Of a stretch of 64,000 bases of DNA, positions 7,632 to 15,978 are shown piece after piece. Numbering within the stretch: position 1 is the stretch's first letter; every line of letters starts with the position of its first letter. A model generated the notes under the pieces. That model worked only from the letters and a program-made list of their open reading frames with translations, made no database searches and was not told where the DNA came from. The translations under genes and the position numbers were made by a program. This stretch comes from Nucisporomicrobium flavum (GTDB lineage: Bacteria > Actinomycetota > Actinomycetes > Mycobacteriales > Micromonosporaceae): NCBI RefSeq assembly GCF_016464385.1, contig NZ_JADMLH010000009.1:262775-326774 (forward strand), read 5' to 3'.

Positions 7632-9035
7632 ATGACCCGGTGGACCCCAGACCCCACGTTCTACGCCTCGCCGCGTGACGCCGTGCAGGCTCCCGCCGAG
7701 CAGCTCGCCTACGTCGCGGCCTTCGACCGCGCCGCCGAGAAGCCCGACGCCATCGCCGTCGTGGACACCGATCCCGCTTCCGGCGCGTACGGGACGGTCG
7801 TGGGCTGGACCGACCTCCCGCACACCGGCGACGAGCTGCACCACTTCGGCTGGAACGCGTGCTCGAGCGCGCTGTGCCCGTCCGCGCCGCACCCGCACGT
7901 GGAACGCCGCTACCTGATCGTGCCTGGCCTGCGGTCCTCGCGGATCTACGTGCTCGACACCAAGGACGATCCGCGCAACCCGAGGCTGGTCAAGGAGATC
8001 CCGGCGGAGGACCTGGCCACGAAGGCGGGCTACTCGCGGCCGCACACGATCCACTGCGGACCGGACGGCATCTACGTGTCCGCGCTGGGCGGCGGCTCCA
8101 CCGAGGGCCCGGGCGGCATCGCGGTTCTCGACCACACCACGTTCGAGGTACGCGGCGCCTGGGAGAACGACCGCGGCGACCAGTACTTCGCGTACGACTT
8201 CTGGTGGCACCTGACCCGCGACGTGCTGGTGTCGTCGGAGTGGGGCACGCCGTCGATGATCGAGGACGGCATCAACCCGGAACTGCTGGTCGGCCGCAAG
8301 TACGGTCACAGCATCCACTTCTGGGACCTCGCCAAGCGCACCCTCGTGCAGACCGTCGACCTCGGCGACCAGTACCAGATGCCCCTCGAACTGCGCCCGG
8401 CCCACGACCCGCGCAAGGAGTACGGCTTCGTCGGCGTTGTGACCAGCGTCGAGGACCTGTCCGCGTCCGTGTGGGTGTGGCATCGCGACAACGGGGAGTT
8501 CACGGTCACGAAGGTCATCGACATCCCCGCCGAGCCCGCGGAGGCCGCCGACCTGCCGCCGGCGCTGCAGCCGTTCGGGGCCGTGCCGCCGCTGGTCACC
8601 GACATCGACCTCTCCGTCGACGACCGTTTCCTCTACGTCTCGTGCTGGGGCACAGGTGAGCTCAAGCAGTTCGACGTCGCCGACCCGTTCCACCCGCGGG
8701 AGACCGGCTCGATCCGGCTCGGCGGCGTGACCGGTCGCGTGCCGCACCCGTCCGCCCCGGACGAGCGCCTCGCCGGCGGCCCGCAGATGGTGGAAATCAG
8801 CCGCGACGGCAAGCGCGTCTACGTCACCAACTCGCTGTACGGCTCCTGGGACGACCAGTTCTACCCGCACGGCGTCGGCGCCTGGATGGCGAAGATCGAC
8901 GTGGACACCGAGAACGGTGGCATGACGCTGGACGAGCGCTTCTTCCCGCACGGCGACGACTTCCGCGGGCTGCGGGTGCACCAGACCCGGCTGCAGGGCG
9001 GCGACGCCTCGTCCGACTCGTACTGCTTCCCGTGA
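7632..9035 (+). CDS. Selenium-binding protein 56 / methanethiol oxidase family
   Basis: This 467-residue protein matches the SBP56 (SELENBP1) family over its whole length. The N-terminal YVAAFD, the FGWNACSSALCPSAPHPHVERRYLIVPGLRSSRIYVLD block, SRPHTIHCGPDGIYVSALGG, the central VVSSEWGTP and the end YVTNSLYGSWDDQFYP are all characteristic. Characterised relatives oxidise methanethiol to formaldehyde, sulfide and peroxide, and use a metal (copper in the bacterial enzyme). The His-rich loops and Cys pair seen here are consistent with that. There is no signal peptide. The ATG at 7632 has GAGGA 8 nt upstream; the ATG at 7623 is an alternative. Its stop overlaps the start of the membrane-protein gene at 9032, so the two are translationally coupled. 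Confidence 0.88.
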   Translation: MTRWTPDPTFYASPRDAVQAPAEQLAYVAAFDRAAEKPDAIAVVDTDPASGAYGTVVGWTDLPHTGDELHHFGWNACSSALCPSAPHPHVERRYLIVPGLRSSRIYVLDTKDDPRNPRLVKEIPAEDLATKAGYSRPHTIHCGPDGIYVSALGGGSTEGPGGIAVLDHTTFEVRGAWENDRGDQYFAYDFWWHLTRDVLVSSEWGTPSMIEDGINPELLVGRKYGHSIHFWDLAKRTLVQTVDLGDQYQMPLELRPAHDPRKEYGFVGVVTSVEDLSASVWVWHRDNGEFTVTKVIDIPAEPAEAADLPPALQPFGAVPPLVTDIDLSVDDRFLYVSCWGTGELKQFDVADPFHPRETGSIRLGGVTGRVPHPSAPDERLAGGPQMVEISRDGKRVYVTNSLYGSWDDQFYPHGVGAWMAKIDVDTENGGMTLDERFFPHGDDFRGLRVHQTRLQGGDASSDSYCFP

Positions 9036-9670
9036 CGGCTGGTCAGCTCGCCGCCCTCGCCGCCCTCGGCGCGTTCCACGGCCTCAACCCCGCGATGGGC
9101 TGGCTCTTCGCGGTGGCCCGCGGCATGCAGGAAGGCAGCCGTACGGTCCTCCTACGCTCCCTGCCCCCCATCGCCGCCGGTCACCTCGCCTCGGTGGCGA
9201 TCGTGGCGGCGGTGGTCTCGGCGACGCAGTCGGCGGTGGTCGGCAACGTCGTGTCCATCACGGGCGGGGTGCTCCTGGTCGGCTTCGGCCTGTGGCGGCT
9301 GCTGTCCGAACGCCACTTCCGGTGGGCGGGCATGCGCCTGTCCCAAGCCCAGCTCGCCGGCTGGTCCTTCCTCATGTCCTCCGCACACGGCGCCGGTCTG
9401 ATGCTCCTCCCGGTCCTGGCGACGACCCCCATGCCCACCGGCCCGCACACGGCACACACAGTGGCGGCGGCGCCGGGCGGTGCGCTGCAGGGCCTGCTGG
9501 CCGCGGGCGTGCACACGGTGGCGATGTTCGCGGTGATGGGCGGCTGCGCGGTGCTGGTGTACGAGTTCGTGGGGCTGAAAGTGTTGCGCCGGGCATGGTT
9601 CAACGTGGACAAGTTGTGGGCCGGAGTGCTGGTGGCGGCGGGTGCGCTGACGATCGCGCTGACGGCATGA
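9032..9670 (+). CDS. Polytopic membrane protein coupled to SBP56 gene
   Basis: This 212-residue protein has about five or six hydrophobic segments. Two segments carry a similar His motif in or beside a helix: GAFHGLNPAMGWLFAVARG near the N-terminus and SSAHGAGLMLLPVLA in the middle. His-containing helices of this kind occur in NicO/UreH/RcnA-type metal exporters and related families, so a metal-transport role is possible, but I cannot assign a family. The GTG start overlaps the SBP56 stop by 4 nt (GTGA), arguing that it works with that enzyme, perhaps in metal supply or sulfur-compound handling. This is inference from context. The hairpin at 9673-9700 closes the two-gene operon. Confidence 0.75.
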   Translation: MTAGQLAALAALGAFHGLNPAMGWLFAVARGMQEGSRTVLLRSLPPIAAGHLASVAIVAAVVSATQSAVVGNVVSITGGVLLVGFGLWRLLSERHFRWAGMRLSQAQLAGWSFLMSSAHGAGLMLLPVLATTPMPTGPHTAHTVAAAPGGALQGLLAAGVHTVAMFAVMGGCAVLVYEFVGLKVLRRAWFNVDKLWAGVLVAAGALTIALTA

Positions 9671-9672
9671 AG

Positions 9673-9700
9673 ACGGGCGGGCCGCTCACGGCCCGCCCGT
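9673..9700 (+). terminator. Hairpin terminator after SBP56 operon
   Basis: ACGGGCGGGCC (9673-9683) pairs perfectly with GGCCCGCCCGT (9690-9700) around a 6-nt loop, starting 2 nt after the stop codon. Confidence 0.75.
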
Positions 9701-9800
9701 TCGGGTCGATGGACTCCCCGCACCGACCTCAACCTGCGACCACCTGTGACCCGGCGTGGCGGCTGAAGGCATAGGCCGCGGGGCCGCTTCGTATCCGCGG

Positions 9801-10499
9801 TCAGTCGTTGGGCCGCCGGTCATATGCCGCCAGCGTCGCCTTGCTGGTGCTGCCGTCTTGGAACGTCAGTGCCCAAGGGCCCGTGTTGACATCGGAGTCG
9901 GAACCGAAGCCGACCCACTTCCCGACGAGCCGCCGCCCACTCGGCTCAGCAAGCAGCTGGATCGCCCCGTGGTAGCGGGCGCCCTTGTAGTAGCCAGTAC
10001 GCGCGGTGTCCTCGACCCACGTGCCGGTGATGATTGATCCGTCGACGGTGAGGTCCATACCCATGGACGAGTCGGCGGACCCCGCCAGGCTACGCACGGT
10101 CAGGCGGTCGTTGTGCTGCAGCAGGACGACGTAGTGCTGACTGACGAACATCTGCTCGCGTCCACTGGAGAAGAACTCGTACCTGCTCAACCACACTCCG
10201 CTGTAGTTGCTCTGTGGTGACCGGATGGCTCCCGCACTGGGCGGCGGTGTGCGGACCTCGAGGTCGTGGCCGCCACGGCCGTCGTCGACAACGAAAGAGT
10301 CCGTTCCAGCGGGGAACCCGAGGGATTCGATCGGCACCCCGGTGACCATCTCCAAAGCGCGGGCGTATCCGGGTCGCGGGGTGGTGATCTCCCCCGCCTC
10401 GAGGCGTTGCACGTAACGCTTGGAAGCCGAGTTGGGCTTGCCGATGCGGGCGCCGGCGGCCCGCAGCTCGCGGGCGAAGTCGTCCTGGCTCAGCCGCAT
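9801..10499 (-). CDS. XRE-family regulator with C-terminal beta-rich domain
   Basis: This 232-residue protein has an N-terminal Cro/C1 helix-turn-helix (residues 1-60: MRLSQDDFARELRAAGARIG, then SASKRYVQRLEAGEITTPRPGYARALEMVTG). After a linker comes a C-terminal region of about 130 residues rich in alternating strands (YSGVWLSRYEFFSSGREQMFVSQHYVVLLQHNDRLTVRS... GTWVEDT... LVGKWVGFG). That region looks like a small beta-barrel or sandwich and is a plausible ligand-binding module, not named here with certainty. The HTH begins at the first residue, so the start at 10499 is about right. It is divergent from the zinc-protein pair at 10716 and may control it. Confidence 0.75.
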   Translation of the reverse strand: MRLSQDDFARELRAAGARIGKPNSASKRYVQRLEAGEITTPRPGYARALEMVTGVPIESLGFPAGTDSFVVDDGRGGHDLEVRTPPPSAGAIRSPQSNYSGVWLSRYEFFSSGREQMFVSQHYVVLLQHNDRLTVRSLAGSADSSMGMDLTVDGSIITGTWVEDTARTGYYKGARYHGAIQLLAEPSGRRLVGKWVGFGSDSDVNTGPWALTFQDGSTSKATLAAYDRRPND

Positions 10500-10715
10500 G
10501 CTCCGTCGTCGCGGCGGGCGTCAGGAGGGCGGCATCGTCTGTCTATGCATCTACTCATTGCTTCGCATCGACGAATACGGGTCACGATGCTCCATCCCTC
10601 GGTACTCCAGGCCACTGCACCTCCCCATTCGCTTCGATGAGCACGGGGGCGGCAAGGGGGTGCATCCCTATTCGCGGCTGACAACCTCAGCCAGAGCGCT
10701 CCCATTGGAGGTCAC

Positions 10716-11033
10716 ATGCGGCTTCAACAAAGCTGGTCGCTTGCCGCCGGCCCACGTGTTCTGCCTGATCGCCCCACCGCGGGCGGTGCACGAATTGTCG
10801 TTCCAGCTTGCGGTGCCTCCGGAGGAAACATCTGCCGGGCATGCGGTGGCAGAGGCAGCAAGATGGAGCAGGTCCAGCGTGTCGACGGCTGCTCACGATG
10901 CGGTGGCAGCGGACAGCGGCGCATGGGCAAGACAGTCGTGAACTGTGGGACTTGCGGCGGCAGGGGCGGCGTCACCCGCACTCAGCATGTGCAGACGCCG
11001 TGCAGGTCATGCGGCGGATCAGGGCGCAAGTGA
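10716..11033 (+). CDS. Small DnaJ-type zinc-finger protein
   Basis: This 105-residue protein has a C-terminal two-thirds consisting of four CxxCGGxG repeats: CRACGGRG, CSRCGGSG, CGTCGGRG and CRSCGGSG. That is the arrangement of the DnaJ central Cys-rich domain, which binds two zinc ions. No J domain or C-terminal peptide-binding domain is present, so this is a stand-alone zinc finger, not a truncated DnaJ chaperone. GGAGG lies 4 nt before the ATG. It is followed after 12 nt by another small Cys protein and should be co-transcribed with it. The role is unknown; protein or nucleic-acid binding is possible. Confidence 0.7.
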   Translation: MRLQQSWSLAAGPRVLPDRPTAGGARIVVPACGASGGNICRACGGRGSKMEQVQRVDGCSRCGGSGQRRMGKTVVNCGTCGGRGGVTRTQHVQTPCRSCGGSGRK

Positions 11034-11045
11034 GAGGATGACGCC

Positions 11046-11264
11046 ATGGATGACGTGTTGACCCCTGGTCCGGGCGACGACCCGCAGACCCCGCCGCAGG
11101 GTTACAACGCGGTCGAGTGCCCAGCCTGCTCCACTGAGCACATCAAGCCGTCTGCGGCGGCGACGGCCCTCGCCGTGAGCGTCCGTGCTCAGCACGGCGC
11201 GACCTTCTGCTCGACGTGCAACGGCCAGCAGTGGGTGTGGGCACGGAAGTCGTTGTCGGTGTGA
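11046..11264 (+). CDS. Tiny zinc-ribbon-like protein
   Basis: This 72-residue protein has two CxxC pairs, VECPACSTEH and FCSTCNGQQW, separated by about 24 residues (VRAQHGAT in between). The layout is that of a minimal zinc ribbon. It begins 12 nt after the DnaJ-type zinc-finger gene, with GAGAGGA before the ATG, so the pair forms an operon. No family is recognised. It may be a small accessory or nucleic-acid-binding protein. The strong hairpin at 11321-11347 ends the unit. Confidence 0.6.
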   Translation: MDDVLTPGPGDDPQTPPQGYNAVECPACSTEHIKPSAAATALAVSVRAQHGATFCSTCNGQQWVWARKSLSV

Positions 11265-11320
11265 CGGATGACTCGGCACGCTCTGCGCATCGTCTGACGC
11301 AGGCGGGTCCACGCCGATGA

Positions 11321-11347
11321 GAGCCGGGCGGCGCGGCCGCCCGGCTC
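11321..11347. terminator. Bidirectional hairpin terminator
   Basis: GAGCCGGGCGGC (11321-11332) and GCCGCCCGGCTC (11336-11347) make a perfect 12-bp stem with a 3-nt loop, placed between the convergent zinc-protein operon and ggt. Confidence 0.8.
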
Positions 11348-11358
11348 CACTCACATTC

Positions 11359-13152
11359 TTACCGGCGCGGCCAGAGGACGCCGGCTGAGCCGCCGCCGCG
11401 GCGGACCGGCTCTGCGGTGGCGATCAGGCCGCCGTGGCGGGTGAATTCGATCGCGGTGGCCGCGCCCAGCTCCGCCACGTCCGGGCCGAAGGTGTGGCCC
11501 AGCGCTTCCAGGCCAGGGCCGTACTGCTGGTGGAATGCCGGTTCGGCCTGGATGCCGGGGCTGTTGCGCTGCGAGGCCCGGGGTGCCGCCATCGCTTCCG
11601 GCAGAGTCATGCCGAGGTCGATGCGGTTCACCAGGATCTGCAGCACCGTCGTGATGATGGTCGCGCCGCCGGGTGAACCGGCGGCCAGGAACGGCTTGCC
11701 GTCCTTGAGGACGATGGTCGGCGACATGGAGCTGCGGGGGCGCTTGTTGGGGCCGGGAAGGTTGGGGTCCGGCGCGCTTCCCTGCGTACCCGTGAAGTTG
11801 AAGTCCGTCAGTTCGTTGTTGAGCAGGAAGCCGCGGCCGGGAACGACCATGGCGTTGCCGCCGGTCTGCTCGATCGTCAGCGTGTACTCGACGACGTTGC
11901 CCCACCGGTCGGCCACGGTCAGGTTGGTCGTGCTCTGACCCTGCTCCACCGGGCCGCCGACCGGCGCGGGCGTGCAGCCGGTGGCGTTGATGTCGCCCGG
12001 CGGGACCGGCTTCGTGAGCGCGCGGTCCGGGTTGATCTGGCAGGCGCGCTGGCTCGCCCAGCCGTCGCTGATCAGCTTGTCGAGCACGGGCTGCGGCGTG
12101 TACGCGCCGACATAACGGTTGCGGTCGGCGAAGGACAGCGCGCTCGACTCCAGGTACCGGTGCAGCGCCTGGGTCATCGTGACCTTGGACAGGTCGGTCT
12201 TCTCGAGGATGTTCAGCGCCTCGCTCACCGCCGTGCCACCGCTGGACGGCGTGGACATGCCGTACACGGTCAGCCCTCGGTAGCCGGATCTGGTCGGCGC
12301 GGGGTAGCGGACCTGGTAGTGCGCCAGGTCCGACATGCGCAGATCACCGGGACGGATCGGGTACGCCCACGGCACGCTGGGCGTCGGGTCGACGGGCGGG
12401 TGCTGCACTGTACGGACGATGTCGGCGCCGATGGGTCCGCGGTAGAACACGCCGGTGCCGCGGCGGGCGATCAGCCGGTAGGTGTCCGCGAGGTCGGGGT
12501 TGCGCAGGGTCGAGCCGACCGCCGGCGGGGCGCCACCGGGCAGATAGATCTCCGATGTGGATCCGAACTGAGCGAACTGCGCGGCGTTGTCCGCGACCTG
12601 CTGACGGAACGTGGCGTCCACGGGGAAGCCGCGGTCCGCCACCTTCGCGGCCGGCAGCAGCAGGGCGCCGAGCGGCCGGGTGCCCCACTTGCGGGACGCC
12701 GCCTCCCAGGTCGCCAGGGTGCCGGGCGTGCCGGCCGAGAGGCCGCTGACGCGGGCCTCCTGGAAGTCGTACGGCAGGCCGTCGGCGGGGTCGATGAACG
12801 TCGTCTCGGTCATCGTGGCCGGTCCGGACTCCCGCCCGTCGATCGTGCTGACCGTGTGCCGCTTGGCGTCGTAGTAGACGAAGAAGCCGCCGCCGCCGAT
12901 GCCCGCGGAGAAGGGCTCGGTGACGCCGAGGGTGGCGGCCGCGGCGACCGCGGCGTCGACGGCGTTGCCCCCGCGGCGGAGCACGTCCAGGCCGACGGCG
13001 GTGGCGGTGGCATCGACGGTCGAGACGGCGCCGCCGAAGCCCACCGCGGTGGGACCGTTGGGTGTCGCGTGAGCGTTCGCGCTGGCCGGGGCCAGGGTGA
13101 CGGCTGTCATAGCGAGGGTGACCGTGGTGGCGAGCGCGAGAGAGAACCGCAT
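11359..13152 (-). CDS. ggt: Gamma-glutamyltransferase, secreted
   Basis: This 597-residue precursor has a signal peptide (MRFSLALATTVTLAMTAVTLAPASANAHA). GGTs are made as one chain that cleaves itself before a conserved Thr, which then becomes the nucleophile for gamma-glutamyl transfer or hydrolysis of glutathione-like compounds. The large-subunit signature is clear (GGNAVDAAVAAAATLGVTEPFSAGIGGGGF, DGRESGP). The processing site is QSTTNLTVADRWGN, around residue 404, where the family usually reads TTHxSVVD; His after the Thr pair is Asn here. The glycine-rich GGATIIT block near the end binds substrate carboxylate. GGAGG precedes the ATG. It lies 86 nt after an ABC exporter subunit and may share its transcript. 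Confidence 0.9.
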   Translation of the reverse strand: MRFSLALATTVTLAMTAVTLAPASANAHATPNGPTAVGFGGAVSTVDATATAVGLDVLRRGGNAVDAAVAAAATLGVTEPFSAGIGGGGFFVYYDAKRHTVSTIDGRESGPATMTETTFIDPADGLPYDFQEARVSGLSAGTPGTLATWEAASRKWGTRPLGALLLPAAKVADRGFPVDATFRQQVADNAAQFAQFGSTSEIYLPGGAPPAVGSTLRNPDLADTYRLIARRGTGVFYRGPIGADIVRTVQHPPVDPTPSVPWAYPIRPGDLRMSDLAHYQVRYPAPTRSGYRGLTVYGMSTPSSGGTAVSEALNILEKTDLSKVTMTQALHRYLESSALSFADRNRYVGAYTPQPVLDKLISDGWASQRACQINPDRALTKPVPPGDINATGCTPAPVGGPVEQGQSTTNLTVADRWGNVVEYTLTIEQTGGNAMVVPGRGFLLNNELTDFNFTGTQGSAPDPNLPGPNKRPRSSMSPTIVLKDGKPFLAAGSPGGATIITTVLQILVNRIDLGMTLPEAMAAPRASQRNSPGIQAEPAFHQQYGPGLEALGHTFGPDVAELGAATAIEFTRHGGLIATAEPVRRGGGSAGVLWPRR

Positions 13153-13238
13153 CGTGCCTCCGGCGCGATAGAGAGAGTGTGGACAGACCCTCTTTGCCTA
13201 CCGGCAGCGGCCGCCCGGCACAACCCGGGACACGGTCC

Positions 13239-15176
13239 TCACGCTGCGTGGTCGGTTGCGCCGTGCGCCGCCCAGGTCGCGTACATCCGTGCGTAGCGGC
13301 CGCCGGCGGCGACCAGCTCGTCGTGGCTTCCCGACTCCACGATGCCGTGGTCGTCGACCACGATGATCCGGTCGGCGCGCATCGCGGTGGAGAGCCGGTG
13401 CGCGACGAGGATCGCCGTGCGCCCCTGCAGCAGCCGGTCCAGTGCCGCCTCCACCCGCAGCTCGCTGCGCAGGTCGAGGCTGGAGGTCGCCTCGTCCAGC
13501 ACCACCACGCGCGGCTCGGCCAGGAAGGCGCGGGCCAGCGCGAGCAGCTGCCGCTCCCCCGACGACACCGACTGACCGCGCTCGTGCAGCGGGGTCTGCA
13601 GGCCCTCCGGCGAGCGCTCCACCAGGTCGCGCAGGCCCACCTCGTCCACGGCCGCCCACACGTCGGCGTCGGAGGCGTCCGGTCGGGCGAAGGCGATGTT
13701 GTCGCGCAGCGTCCCGGCGAAGAGGAAGGGTTCCTGCGGCACCACGCCGATCTGCCGGCGCAGCGATGCGAGCGTCACGTCGCGCAGGTCGTGCCCGTCG
13801 ATGAGGATCCGGCCGCCGGTCGGGTCGTAGAGCCGCGTGACCAGCTTGGCCAGCGTCGACTTGCCGGCGCCGGTCGGCCCGACACAGGCGATGGTCTCCC
13901 CGGGCCGGACCGTGAGGCGCACGTGCTCGAGCACGGGCCGGTCGGGCAGGTAGCCGAAGGTCACGTCGTCGAGGACGATCTCGCCGCGGACCGGCGGGAG
14001 CTCGACCGCGCCGGGCTTCGGGCGTACGGACGGCGCCGTGCCGAGCAGCCCGTTGATCTTCCCTACCGCGGCCCGGCCCTGCTGGTACTGCGTGTAGAGC
14101 TGGACCAGCTGCTGCACGGGCTGGAAGAACGAGTTGAGATAGAGCACGAAAGCGGTGAGCTCGCCGATGCTCAACGAACCGCGCAGCACCATGCGACCGC
14201 CGATGAGCAGCAGCGCCGCCATGCCGAGCAGGCCGATCGCGGACGTCCCGGGGCCGTAGACGGCGTTGATCCGCCCGGTGAAATCGTTGGCGTCGCGATA
14301 GGCCCCCACGACGTCCCGGTGCGCGACGATGTTGCGGTCCTGCCGGTTGTGGGCGGTGATCACCCGCGCGCCGTTGAGGCTCTCCGACAGGTCGGCGAAC
14401 ATGGCGGCGATCGTGTCCCGCTGCCGGTTGTAGCCCCGGTCGGCCGCCCGGCGGAACCACAGCGACGCCACGGTCAGCGGCGGCACGATGAGCAGCAGCG
14501 TGATGAGCGCCAGCTCCACGTTGTAGTGGAAGAGCACGCCGGTGACCAGCACCATCGTCAGCGCCTGGATGCCGAACTGGGCGAAGCCGTCCGCCAGCAG
14601 GCTCTGCAGCGCCTCCACGTCGGAGGTCATCCGGGTCATGGTGACCCCGGCCTTCTCCCTGGTGTAGTAGTCCAGCGACATCCGCTGGAGGTGGGCGAAG
14701 ATCCGGATCCGCAGGTCGCGGGTGGCGGAGGCGGCGAGCAGGCCGCTCTGGCGCATGCGTACGGCGGTGGCCACCCCGGTGAGCAGCACGGCAGCCACGA
14801 AGGCGACCGTGGCCCCGACCAGCACCCGCACGTCCCGGCCGACCATCCCCTGGTCGATGCCCACCTGCACGAGGTACGGGCCGGCCTGCAGCAGCAGCGT
14901 CTCCACGAGCACGGCCAGCACGGCGGCGACCAGCAGCCCGGTCCGCCCGGCCACCAGCCGCCCGAGCGTGACCCGCCCGCCGTCGTCGGCCACGGGATCG
15001 AAGGACACGCGAGGGTCGCCGTGGTCGGGCTCCCGCGCCTCGAGCTTCGCAACGCCCTCGGCCAGGTCGGCCGGGATGCCGGCGAACGGCAGGCCGTTGC
15101 CCTTACGCCCGGCCGCACCGACCGAGGGCCGCCCGCCGGCATTCAGCCCCCCGAAGCCACCCCCGAACAGACTCAC
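13239..15176 (-). CDS. ABC exporter subunit B (TMD-NBD, canonical ATPase site)
   Basis: This 645-residue half-transporter fuses a six-helix membrane domain (about 80-380) to a nucleotide-binding domain (about 400-635). NBD motifs are Walker A GPTGAGKST, signature SSGERQ (variant of LSGGQ), Walker B VVVLDEATSSLD with the catalytic Glu intact, and H-loop AHRLST. The N-terminus (MSLFGGGFGGLNAGG) is glycine-rich. The GTG start at 15176 overlaps the stop of the upstream ABC gene (GTGA, 4 nt), so the two are coupled and almost certainly form a heterodimer. The substrate could be a drug, lipid or peptide and cannot be told from sequence. Confidence 0.9.
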   Translation of the reverse strand: MSLFGGGFGGLNAGGRPSVGAAGRKGNGLPFAGIPADLAEGVAKLEAREPDHGDPRVSFDPVADDGGRVTLGRLVAGRTGLLVAAVLAVLVETLLLQAGPYLVQVGIDQGMVGRDVRVLVGATVAFVAAVLLTGVATAVRMRQSGLLAASATRDLRIRIFAHLQRMSLDYYTREKAGVTMTRMTSDVEALQSLLADGFAQFGIQALTMVLVTGVLFHYNVELALITLLLIVPPLTVASLWFRRAADRGYNRQRDTIAAMFADLSESLNGARVITAHNRQDRNIVAHRDVVGAYRDANDFTGRINAVYGPGTSAIGLLGMAALLLIGGRMVLRGSLSIGELTAFVLYLNSFFQPVQQLVQLYTQYQQGRAAVGKINGLLGTAPSVRPKPGAVELPPVRGEIVLDDVTFGYLPDRPVLEHVRLTVRPGETIACVGPTGAGKSTLAKLVTRLYDPTGGRILIDGHDLRDVTLASLRRQIGVVPQEPFLFAGTLRDNIAFARPDASDADVWAAVDEVGLRDLVERSPEGLQTPLHERGQSVSSGERQLLALARAFLAEPRVVVLDEATSSLDLRSELRVEAALDRLLQGRTAILVAHRLSTAMRADRIIVVDDHGIVESGSHDELVAAGGRYARMYATWAAHGATDHAA

Positions 15177-15978
15177 GCCGCAACCTCCGCATCGTCCGCG
15201 TCCGCCAGACCGCCAGGATCCGCCTGGGCCTCCTTGGTGGCCGGGGCAGCCGGGGTGGCTGGCCCGTTGCCAGTCGCCGGGCCCTCGAGGGCTGCCTGGG
15301 CCGTCGGGGCCGACGGGGCCGACGGGGCCGACGGGGCCGTCGGGGCCGCGGGGGCCGCGAGGCCGTTGGCAGCCCCCGGGCCGACCGCGGCCGCCTGGTC
15401 CGCTGGGGCCGCCGGGGTGGCCGGGCCGTTGGCAACCGCCGGACCGTCCGGAGCCGCCGCGGCCGCCGGGGCCGCCGGGGTCGCCGGGGCCGCCGGGGTC
15501 GCCAGGCCGTGGGCAGCCCCCGGGCCGACCGCGGCCGCCTGATCCGCTGAGGCCGCCGGGGCCGCCGGGCCGTTGGCAACCGCCGGACCATCCGGGGCCG
15601 CCTGGTCCACCTGGTCCACCTGGTCCGCCGGGGCCGCGAGGCCGTTGGCAACCGCCCGGCCGCCCAGGGCCGCCGGGGTGGCCGCGCCGTGGGCAGTCCC
15701 CGGGCCATCCGGGGCCGCCTGGTCCGCTGAGGCCGCCCGCGTGGCCGGGCCGTGGGCAGCCCCCGGGCCGCCCGCGGCCGCCCGGCCCTTGGCGGCCGCC
15801 GCACCGCCGGCAACGCCCCGGGTCGTCGGACCGCCAGCACCGGCCGGACCGACCACGGCGGCGTCGGCGTCGCCCGGCGCCTCGGTGTCGCCCGGCGCGT
15901 CGCTGTCGCCCGGCGCGTCGCTGTCGCCCGGCGCGTCGGTGTCGCCCGGCGCGTCGGTCTCGCCCGGCGCGTCGGGGG
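15173..15978. repeat. In-frame repeat tract encoding the ABC-exporter tail
   Basis: The tract has two layers. From about 15870 to 15977 there are six tandem 18-bp copies close to TCGCCCGGCGCGTCGGTG. From about 15230 to 15840 there are longer, imperfect units of roughly 100-120 bp built from GCCGGGGCCGCCGGGG-like words. The reading frame of the exporter gene is kept throughout, so copy-number change has probably been in multiples of three. Confidence 0.75.
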
